Positions 19,001-24,849 of a stretch of 63,503 bases of DNA are shown piece after piece. Numbering within the stretch: position 1 is the first letter of the stretch; every line of letters begins with the position of its first letter. The DNA is from JAAUTS01 sp034440395 (GTDB lineage Bacteria > Verrucomicrobiota > Verrucomicrobiia > Methylacidiphilales > JAAUTS01), in assembly GCA_034440395.1 (NCBI GenBank), contig JAWXBW010000024.1, positions 1 to 63,503 of the forward strand, given 5' to 3'. Under the pieces are notes generated by a model. That model saw only the letters and a program-made list of their open reading frames with translations, did no database searches and was not told where the DNA came from. Made by a program: the position numbers and the translations under genes.

Positions 19001-19164
19001 TTTTTGAACAGGAGACGTTATTGGAGCACGATGTGCGCCTTCTCAAAATTTATGGAAAACAATTACAGGCTTACGCAGAGATGTTAACCCAAGTTAGTGG
19101 TCGTCGAGTTGAACACGTCTGGCTTTACGCAACGATGACAGGGCGCTTAATTGAAGTGAAATAA
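16090..19164 (+). CDS. addA: AddA-like UvrD/RecB helicase-nuclease
   Basis: This 1024-residue SF1A helicase has Walker A SAGAGKTT (about residues 27-34), motif Ia with VVTYGVLAAEELRVRAR, the Walker B-type LDEAQD and motif III GDDQQAIYGNRAD. C-terminal helicase motifs V and VI follow (SLKSKGLEW, RLFYVELTRAKKLL). The final 150 residues form a RecB-type nuclease domain: MEGIVDLVL, LDWKTNRL and QLQAYAEM supply the Asp, Asp-x-Lys and Gln-x3-Tyr residues. Coupled to the AddB-like gene, it should process DNA ends with Mg2+-dependent nuclease activity. An M14 peptidase gene starts two bases after its stop. Confidence 0.9.
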   Translation: MKLPLVDSQARERFIYELDKNFCVSASAGAGKTTAIVKRIVTMAREDIKMMVQGKPLRLGKLVVVTYGVLAAEELRVRARQEIFEAMVSENIKPQQLLAEFNQAYFGTIHSFCLKLIHEEGRHAGLPGTVQLLDDEDERLWQRFIETDLQLPKQVPESLIDVVLRHYSFDKLLDLAKDLGVAEASRLVKKLPEGKPPYLDFTSALNIESKRSKDLPKFQEELSSWYKQYISEESYLPIIEFTKGGEAFIQAVKDGFMPFVQWLNERACYLAAHLTLDYAAFRQAEGYLTYDDMIACARQLLESPEILERLRQRGYCVMLDEAQDTDSGMFDILTELTRPVKAAPFTWPLDPDAPGPLAGRFSFVGDDQQAIYGNRADLAHYYRYVEAYRKGVSGEALEFSVTMRCPIAVINQVNDIFLKLKQSLVEFRHLSPKPEACQGQVFWLKLEKEIEGNVDELFQAECQQVVAWLARQGRLGLGVQKWSEVAILCPRIDWLIIASKILKEHGIPSHLLSTKQRRKDFPAYSWPVALLHVLAHPTDRFELIGVLREVFCISDTVLLQVHLESDGLDLFTKISRSPDETESEKLNRSLLENALSVLGILAEELKIGQLTDSFSLAHFLTTMMGRLSLSERILAAQQDPEPLQNFYQAALLAEAEGISVNMWLGEQKKLLGKAPPRIEGNQDEVQLLTSLKSKGLEWPVVVALGLGRPIGVPPKGYPAVHRANGKVNVHFNNLTSDEVDKAKKRTASDEEYQRLFYVELTRAKKLLVLPASTHFYKIQKQSFGELCKLDPVGVSNADLKSSTESPSTLLPENDSWVDLTLEGKSQAYQNARQIPNRVLPHELAVKEDTRQDFMVTPLHGLGGVDYGTWWHAVMEHYPWSETKEEQDKLLSIGLDELRGVLELKQRAVTELELWQSSEARGQLLGWSKMFLTELPFAWPQSQSSWMEGIVDLVLIGKNGGLAVLDWKTNRLFEQETLLEHDVRLLKIYGKQLQAYAEMLTQVSGRRVEHVWLYATMTGRLIEVK

Positions 19165-19166
19165 TT

Positions 19167-19907
19167 ATGATTAGGGAGAGGTTTTTAAAAGAGCTTCAAT
19201 CGCTTGAGATCGGGCTATTTTGGGAGTTATCTTTTCTAAGTCCTAGCTTGTGTTACTTGCACTATAAGCAGCCATCAAAGTTTAAGAAAGTTCCTTTATT
19301 GTATTTGTCAGCGGGTATCCACGGGGATGAACCAGCCGGACCACGAGCAATACTACAATTTTTACAACGTCCTGACTTATGGCATGATTTAGAGATTTAT
19401 ATTTTCCCAATACTTAATCCTACCGGATTTACTTTAGGTAAAAGAGAAAATAGGGACGGCGTAGATTTAAACCGTGATTACAGAATGCCGCAGACCAGTG
19501 AAGTGAAGCTTCATCGTGCTTTCTTGGATGCCATGCCAGAGCTGAGTGCTGCGGTATGTCTCCATGAAGACTGGGAAGCAAGTGGTTGTTACCTTTATCA
19601 TTTGACGGATGGAACGGACATGGAGTTAGGCTCTAGAGTTTTAGAAGCGATGAGTCGCATCCTACCCGTGGAACTAAGTGCGCTAATAGATGGTCAGGAA
19701 GCTGCGAAAGGGTTGATCCAGCGTCATGAAAATATGATGGATATTGAGGACTGGCCAGAAGCCATTTATTTAGCGAGAAGCTTAACTAAATGTTGCTTTA
19801 CGTTGGAGACGCCTTCTAGTTTCCCCTTAGAAAAGCGTGAAGCTTGCTTGTTAGCTGGGATGGAAGAGGTGGCACATTATCTGCGTAAATTAGCACCGCG
19901 GGAGTAA
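19167..19907 (+). CDS. M14-family zinc carboxypeptidase
   Basis: This 246-residue protein has the full M14 metal site. GIHGDEPAG supplies His and Glu ligands, and CLHEDWE supplies the third zinc His. DGVDLNRDY carries the conserved Asn-Arg substrate-binding pair, and FTLETPSS carries the catalytic Glu. No signal peptide is present, so it probably acts in the cytoplasm, perhaps on a murein peptide or small acyl-amino-acid substrate. It follows the AddA-like gene by two bases but has no clear functional tie to DNA repair. Its 3' end overlaps the convergent gene by 31 bases. Confidence 0.85.
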   Translation: MIRERFLKELQSLEIGLFWELSFLSPSLCYLHYKQPSKFKKVPLLYLSAGIHGDEPAGPRAILQFLQRPDLWHDLEIYIFPILNPTGFTLGKRENRDGVDLNRDYRMPQTSEVKLHRAFLDAMPELSAAVCLHEDWEASGCYLYHLTDGTDMELGSRVLEAMSRILPVELSALIDGQEAAKGLIQRHENMMDIEDWPEAIYLARSLTKCCFTLETPSSFPLEKREACLLAGMEEVAHYLRKLAPRE

Positions 19908-20518
19908 GTGCCTTCACTGTCACTGCGACCGCGGCTGGAGCGTGGTGGAGACATTTTAGGAATCTCAGCAGCACCAATCAGCTCGAATCCTTTGATTTGA
20001 AATACATCAACAAAAACATCGAAATTGGGCTCGTAGCCTTTGTAAGTTGCCCATGTTCCATAAAGTTTGTATTGAGTTCCGTTATCACGATCAGGATGCC
20101 CTAGGTATCTGCCTGGAGCAAAAAGGACTCCAGGGGTTTCTTCTAACATAACCCACTTGCTCTTTCTCCAAGTATCCTTTTCACGCCTTATCCAGCCCCA
20201 GCCAGCATAGCGGTTAATGACGGTGCGCTGTCCGATAAAAACCTCACCTGTGGTATCGCCAAAACGAGTGGGAATAGTGCGTGGAGGCTTAGGGGTAACC
20301 GGTTTGATGTTGGGTTTAATGTTCAGTTGAGGTGGAATTTCATTTGCGGCTGCAGGGGCAGGAGTAGGTGTTGGATCAACTAATGGGGGCTCACTTAAAG
20401 GAGTTTCTGGATTGATTGATTCAACGACGGGGGCACTAGGGGAGGTGTTAGCGTCTTGAGCGTAAGAGGCGCCAAGGCTAGCTAGTGTAAGAAGTAGGGT
20501 GATAAAAATATTTTTCAC
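19877..20518 (-). CDS. secreted proline-rich protein, unknown function
   Basis: The true start is judged to be the GTG at 20518. It overlaps the upstream gene's stop in a GTGA tetramer and begins a good signal peptide (FITLLLTLASLGASYA before QDAN). The longer in-frame reading to 20653 would lie inside the upstream gene. After a proline- and threonine-rich linker (about residues 20-75), a compact domain follows with GQRTVINRYAGWGWI and KLYGTWATYKGYEPNFDVF, which looks like an all-beta fold. The last 30 residues are Ser/Arg-rich. Function is unrecognised. Tight coupling suggests it works with the predicted caspase-fold protein encoded just upstream. Confidence 0.75.
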   Translation of the reverse strand: MKNIFITLLLTLASLGASYAQDANTSPSAPVVESINPETPLSEPPLVDPTPTPAPAAANEIPPQLNIKPNIKPVTPKPPRTIPTRFGDTTGEVFIGQRTVINRYAGWGWIRREKDTWRKSKWVMLEETPGVLFAPGRYLGHPDRDNGTQYKLYGTWATYKGYEPNFDVFVDVFQIKGFELIGAAEIPKMSPPRSSRGRSDSEGTYSRGANLRR

Positions 20519-21201
20519 TGTGCCCAGCGTCCTTGTTGGGTGGAGAGGTGCGGCACGCCACCTTTGGAGTAATCCGTTTTGCCAATAGCTCCAAGCATGG
20601 GAACTTTGACTTGCTTGAACCACGCCCTGGAAAATTCTTCGCCAGAATGGCAACCCCAGCTTTGGCAGTGGGCGCGAGGGTCAAAGCTGCTTGGCTTAAT
20701 TTTTTTGAGATCGTCTAAGTGTAATGCGCTAAAATCAGGAACGGCTCCGTCAAGTTTGTTGCTGTAATCAAACATGAAGCACCGCTTATTGGAGTGTCCG
20801 AAGTATTCAAAGCGCTCGATTTTGATCTTACTCCGGTCTTGCCCTGTGTTGATGTAGTTAATGAGTTCATCCTTGGTGCTAAACCAGATGAGCGTGGCAT
20901 TGATCTTAGCAGCGTTTGCTATAATGCTTGGCATAAAATCAACCTTTTCTTCTTTGTCGCGACTTTGGTGGGCTGGTTTGTAGATCAACCAAGTGAGTAG
21001 GTCGTCAGCGCCATACTCTTGTGAGACCTCTTTTTGTCGTGCGACAACGGAGACAATGAAGTTACCCCAATATTTATCATGGTCTTTGTCCTTATGACGT
21101 TCGAAGTAGCGCAAGGCTGGCCCGCCACTGACAAAGATGTGTTCACCAGCTTGCAAAGAGCAGGTAACGGCGCTGATAAATAAAAAAGCAATCTTCCACA
21201 T
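20515..21201 (-). CDS. exported protein with a caspase-like His/Cys dyad
   Basis: This 228-residue protein has a signal peptide (WKIAFLFISAVTCSLQAG). Two segments match the active-site layout of clan CD (caspase/CHAT/gingipain-like) proteins: FEYFGHSN, with His136 after a hydrophobic strand, and CQSWGCHSGEEFSRAW, with Cys184 at a strand end before a helix. A further strand, PMLGAIGKTDYS, follows. This arrangement is typical of the caspase hemoglobinase fold, but overall similarity is not known to me and peptidase activity is inferred only. It is translationally coupled (GTGA) to the downstream secreted proline-rich protein and lies downstream of recO on the same strand. Confidence 0.6.
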   Translation of the reverse strand: MWKIAFLFISAVTCSLQAGEHIFVSGGPALRYFERHKDKDHDKYWGNFIVSVVARQKEVSQEYGADDLLTWLIYKPAHQSRDKEEKVDFMPSIIANAAKINATLIWFSTKDELINYINTGQDRSKIKIERFEYFGHSNKRCFMFDYSNKLDGAVPDFSALHLDDLKKIKPSSFDPRAHCQSWGCHSGEEFSRAWFKQVKVPMLGAIGKTDYSKGGVPHLSTQQGRWAQ

Positions 21202-21293
21202 TAGATGCTGAACGTATCATTTATAATAAAAAAAGCTAGGGGACTTTTGTAACAAAGATATGAATGTTCTCATTAGGCGGTGCCACAGATTTC

Positions 21294-21830
21294 TTAGATT
21301 GAAATGACTTTTTTCAGGAGGTTTAAACATTTAGGCACCGGATGGTAGGCCGTCTTACGTAAGTTAGCGAGAGAATCACTGGGTTTATTCAGCCCAGCTA
21401 GCTCTAAAATTTTTCTTTCGTAACGTTCGATAAGCTTCCAACTACTTTCATGAGTATGCAGATAAAGGAGTGCTTGGCGGAAGATTCCGTAATACTCTTG
21501 GATGGGAGTTTGTTTTTCTACGAGAGCTTCAACCACTTCAAAAAAATACAGTGCACTAACTTGCTTAGGGTAGCTACTCAGATGTTGACCGTGGTTAAGG
21601 ATGAGTTGGGAGCTGATTAAGTTATGGAGGCTGGTTTTAGATTTCAAGGTGTAGGAAAGCTGGCATTCATAAAAAACATCAAGCACACCGAAGCTGGATT
21701 TTTTCCGACTCACACCTTTGGCTAAGGTGCGGAGGATTCCATTTTCTTGAGTGAACCATGTAATTAAGCGGCTGGTCTCAGAATAGGGAGTTTGATGAAT
21801 GAGTATTCCTACGTCAAGATGTTGAGTCAC
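21294..21830 (-). CDS. recO: DNA repair protein RecO, short form
   Basis: RecO loads RecA with RecR and anneals ssDNA. The N-terminal OB fold is recognisable (GILIHQTPYSETSRLITWFTQENG, then LAKGVSRKKSSFG). The helical region that follows is also typical (ALYFFEVVEALVEKQTPI). Start is GTG at 21830, with no good ATG alternative. At 178 residues it is about 60 shorter than usual RecO and lacks the C-terminal cysteine-rich segment, ending soon after a LAGLNKPSDS segment. No frameshift is obvious in the 92 bases downstream. It is divergent from the small coiled-coil gene. Confidence 0.85.
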   Translation of the reverse strand: MTQHLDVGILIHQTPYSETSRLITWFTQENGILRTLAKGVSRKKSSFGVLDVFYECQLSYTLKSKTSLHNLISSQLILNHGQHLSSYPKQVSALYFFEVVEALVEKQTPIQEYYGIFRQALLYLHTHESSWKLIERYERKILELAGLNKPSDSLANLRKTAYHPVPKCLNLLKKVISI

Positions 21831-21846
21831 TCAGGCACCATAAACC

Positions 21847-21871
21847 TTTTGCCCAACATCGACAGGCAAAA
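21847..21871. repeat. perfect inverted repeat in the recO / 21934 divergent promoter region
   Basis: TTTTGCC (21847-21853) and GGCAAAA (21865-21871) are perfect complements with an 11-base spacer. They lie between the divergent starts of recO (21830) and the coiled-coil gene (21934). The position suits a dimeric repressor operator, but no regulator is known for it. Confidence 0.35.
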
Positions 21872-21899
21872 ATGATAGTCTCAAGGGTTACAAGCATCA

Positions 21900-21928
21900 T
21901 TGCCAAGGTAGGGCCTAGGGTCTTTAAT
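21900..21928 (+). promoter_or_regulatory. sigma70-like promoter abutting a start codon
   Basis: TTGCCA at 21900-21905, a 17-base spacer and TTTAAT at 21923-21928 match the consensus at five of six positions each. The expected +1 is about 21934-21936, which is the ATG of the next gene, so the message may be leaderless. Confidence 0.5.
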
Positions 21929-21933
21929 ACAGC

Positions 21934-22215
21934 ATGATGAAATCTGCCTATGAACTAGCGATGGAACGGTTAGCTAAAACAGAGCCAGCACCAAAATTGA
22001 GCGATCAACAACGAGCTGACATCAGCGAAATCAGTAATCGTTACGAAGCTAAAATAGCCGAACGTCAGACCTTTCTCCAAGGGAAACTACAGGCAGCCAT
22101 CATTAGTGGTGATTTAAAAGAGGAAGCAGAACTTTCTGATCAATTACGTCGCGACCTCAGTGTTATTCGAGAAGAAATGGATGCGAAGAAAAAGGCTATT
22201 TGGGATCAGGCTTAA
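21934..22215 (+). CDS. small coiled-coil protein, unknown function
   Basis: This is a 93-residue, highly charged, almost entirely helical protein. A heptad-like pattern runs from about residue 25 to the end (ISNRYEAKIAERQTFLQ through REEMDAKKKAIW). There is no signal peptide, membrane segment or cysteine. It is encoded divergently from recO and convergently with hrpB. A strong promoter-like pair directly precedes the ATG. Tandem ATGs (21934 and 21937) leave the start ambiguous by one codon. I do not recognise a family. Confidence 0.75.
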   Translation: MMKSAYELAMERLAKTEPAPKLSDQQRADISEISNRYEAKIAERQTFLQGKLQAAIISGDLKEEAELSDQLRRDLSVIREEMDAKKKAIWDQA

Positions 22216-22228
22216 GCTCTTACAATAA

Positions 22229-24775
22229 TCATAACCATTTATGTTTCGGGTAGCGACGTTGCAGTTCTACTTTTAGGTTTGGGTAGCTGTCTCGCCAGAA
22301 AGAGGTTAAGTCTGTCGTTACTTGCACAGGGCGGAAGTTTGGAGCTAAAATCTTAATCACTAGTGCTACTTTTCCGGAGGCGATGCGCGGGTTTTCTTTT
22401 TGACCAAAAAGATCTTGAATTTTCACCGAAATACTGGGCGGCTCTTGCAGGGCATAAGTTACTTTTGCCTTGTAGCCACCAGCTAGGGCGGAACGTTCAG
22501 GAGCGAAGTCTTCCAACCAAGAACGCTGCGTGCTGGAGTGCCAGTCCAGTGCCTGTGTCCATAATTCACGGTCTTTAATTTCTTTATAACTGCGGGCCCC
22601 ATGGCAAAGGCTTTCGATAAAACTTTGTTTTTCTTCTAAACCAAAACACGGCATCTCAAGCTCAGGCATGATTTTTCTTAGGAAATCAATTCGTAGAACC
22701 CATTGATCCATGCGCTCATTCCAACCTGTCAGTAGGCACTTACCTTTGAGCACTTGTTCGCTCAGGAGTCGCGCCGCGTCTACGGGGGGAGCTTCGTCAC
22801 GGACACGTGAGGCTAGGACTAGATCATGATAACATTCGGTCTCTCGCGTTTGCGCGCGGCGTAAGGTTTCATCAAAGAAAACATCTAGTCTCTTATGAAT
22901 GGCTTCTGGGAAAAGTTCACTTAACCATTCCCTTTTAATACCACTAGCTTGGGTTAATAAGGTCTTAAGCTCGCCCCGACTATCTTGAATTTCACTAATT
23001 TCGGTTATGACAAGGCACTCGTGATCACGCACGACGCTTTCGCGGGCTAGTTCACCCTTGCGTCCATGTACGAGTTGGCAACGCAGGGAGCCTTTGTCTA
23101 AGCGGCAGGCCACTTGGTCGGCAAATCCTGCGAGTACGCATTTGCGTAGGTGGACTTCATGAATATCGTTTTCATTCACGGGCAAGCCTAGGCGCCGTGC
23201 GGTGGCAGTGAAGTAATCTGCCAATTCTTCAATTTGTCGAGCTGCCTGAACATCGACACCCATGCGTTCACATGCTTTAAAATCAAACCTATTTTCAACA
23301 GCAAAACGCCACGCTTTCATTTGGATAAAAAAATCAGAATCTCGTTCATCGCCTAAAAAATCATCACGCCTGTCTTCCACTTGCTTGCCGCTGCGCCGTC
23401 GTAAGATAGGTTTACTTTGCGCCAAGGCCGCTACGGTGCAAACAGCGCGCACGCAATCTAGTTTTCCGGCCTCAATCAACATGCGTGAGTAACGGGGATG
23501 CATGGGAAAGACCAACATCCTGCGGCCTAGTGGTGTTAACTTTTCTTCTTGGTCGAGGGCTCCTAGATCACACAAGAGAGTGAGTGCTTTTTGAAGGGAT
23601 TCCTCACTTGGTTTTTCTACCCAAGGGAAATGATGCAAAGACACCACGCCTGTCCCTTTGAGTTGGAGAAGGGCTTCCGACAGTTCCACTCGGCGTATCT
23701 CTGGTAGTTCGGAGAGGGGACGCTGCATCTGTTCTTGTCTGTTCCAGAGTCGGTAGCAGTGACCATGATCGGTTCGACCCGCTCGGCCCTTACGCTGCTC
23801 GGCTGAGGCTTGACTAATTTTCTCAATGAGCAGGGTGTTAAGTCCGCGGCGAGAGTCATAACGTGCGATACGAGCCAGTCCTCCGTCGATGACGATGCGA
23901 ATACCGGGAATGGTGATGGATGTTTCCGCTACGTTGGTGGCTACGATGATGCGGCGTTGAGGGGAAGGGGCTAAGGCTTCGTCTTGCTGATCTGCGCTAA
24001 GTTCCCCGTAAAGAGGGCGTAGGCTCCAGTCTTGGCTGTTGCGGCATTGGCGTAGTGCTTCGATGGTTTTCCGAATCTCGTAAGCACCTGGCATGAAGAT
24101 GAGAGCATCTCCGGGGACTTTATCACGGGTAAGGGACTCGATAGCTTGGGCGGCTAGATCCCACACATTTGAGTTGCCGATGTTAATGGTGTCAGGGAGA
24201 TATTCTTCGGTGACGGTGAACTGGCGCCCCTCGGACTCGATCAAGGGGCAAGGGTGTAAATAATTGAGTAATAAATCCGTGGTTAGAGTGGCCGACATGA
24301 CGACGATTTTTAAATCAGGACGAGTAGTTTTTTGCAGTTCAAAGGCTCGAGCCAGTGAGATATCGCTGTATAGATGACGCTCATGAAACTCGTCAAAAAT
24401 TAAAACGCTCACGTCTTTTAATAACGGGTCGGAGATGAGTTTTCTCAACAGGATACCTTCTGTTAGGTAAAGAATTTTAGTTTCTGCGCTGGAACGATCT
24501 TCCAGACGGATTTGATAGCCGACTTCTTTGCCAAGGGCGGATTTGCGTTCATGGGCTACGCGTTGAGCGAGGAGGCGGGTGGCAAGACGACGTGGTTGTA
24601 AGATGATTATTTGGCCCGTATCGGCTAAGCCAGCCTCGAGTAGGATCTGAGGGACTTGAGTTGACTTACCTGAGCCCGTGGGGGCTTTAAGGATGAGTCG
24701 GCCGTGCTTTTGCAGGGAGGTGACGATGCTCTTGGATAAGCTGCGAACGGGAAGAGTTGAGGAAAGTTCCATCAT
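22229..24775 (-). CDS. hrpB: ATP-dependent RNA helicase HrpB
   Basis: About 848 residues from the ATG at 24775 (a GTG three codons upstream, at 24784, lies at the edge of a hairpin). It is a DExH/DEAH-box protein: Walker A PTGSGKSTQVPQILLE, the DEFH box (IFDEFHERHLYSD), SAT motif VMSATL, the motif V region and motif VI GRAGRTDHGHCYRLW. The HrpB-specific C-terminal region follows (ALAGGYKAKVTYALQEPP, FGQKENPRI, then FWRDSYPNLKVELQRRYPKHKW). HrpB is common in Gram-negative bacteria, but its substrate RNA is not well defined in most species. It follows the DUF2298 gene on the same strand by 74 bases. Confidence 0.95.
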   Translation of the reverse strand: MMELSSTLPVRSLSKSIVTSLQKHGRLILKAPTGSGKSTQVPQILLEAGLADTGQIIILQPRRLATRLLAQRVAHERKSALGKEVGYQIRLEDRSSAETKILYLTEGILLRKLISDPLLKDVSVLIFDEFHERHLYSDISLARAFELQKTTRPDLKIVVMSATLTTDLLLNYLHPCPLIESEGRQFTVTEEYLPDTINIGNSNVWDLAAQAIESLTRDKVPGDALIFMPGAYEIRKTIEALRQCRNSQDWSLRPLYGELSADQQDEALAPSPQRRIIVATNVAETSITIPGIRIVIDGGLARIARYDSRRGLNTLLIEKISQASAEQRKGRAGRTDHGHCYRLWNRQEQMQRPLSELPEIRRVELSEALLQLKGTGVVSLHHFPWVEKPSEESLQKALTLLCDLGALDQEEKLTPLGRRMLVFPMHPRYSRMLIEAGKLDCVRAVCTVAALAQSKPILRRRSGKQVEDRRDDFLGDERDSDFFIQMKAWRFAVENRFDFKACERMGVDVQAARQIEELADYFTATARRLGLPVNENDIHEVHLRKCVLAGFADQVACRLDKGSLRCQLVHGRKGELARESVVRDHECLVITEISEIQDSRGELKTLLTQASGIKREWLSELFPEAIHKRLDVFFDETLRRAQTRETECYHDLVLASRVRDEAPPVDAARLLSEQVLKGKCLLTGWNERMDQWVLRIDFLRKIMPELEMPCFGLEEKQSFIESLCHGARSYKEIKDRELWTQALDWHSSTQRSWLEDFAPERSALAGGYKAKVTYALQEPPSISVKIQDLFGQKENPRIASGKVALVIKILAPNFRPVQVTTDLTSFWRDSYPNLKVELQRRYPKHKWL

Positions 24776-24780
24776 AAAAC

Positions 24781-24807
24781 ACACCTTACTTTTTTAAAGC
24801 AAGGTGT
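24781..24807 (-). terminator. hairpin between the DUF2298 gene and hrpB
   Basis: ACACCTT (24781-24787) pairs with AAGGTGT (24801-24807). After one A-C mismatch, CTTT pairs with AAAG, leaving a TTT loop. On the minus strand it is followed by GTTTT and then the hrpB start. It could end the upstream transcript or control hrpB translation. The short U run makes either role uncertain. Confidence 0.4.
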
Positions 24808-24849
24808 TGTGAAGTCGAAAACCTAGTTGGAAGATAAGACACGGAATGC

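Noticed and set aside
20519..20653. N-terminal extension of the proline-rich secreted protein
   Set aside because: These codons lie inside the upstream caspase-fold gene in another frame. The GTG at 20518 gives a clean signal peptide and a four-base overlap.
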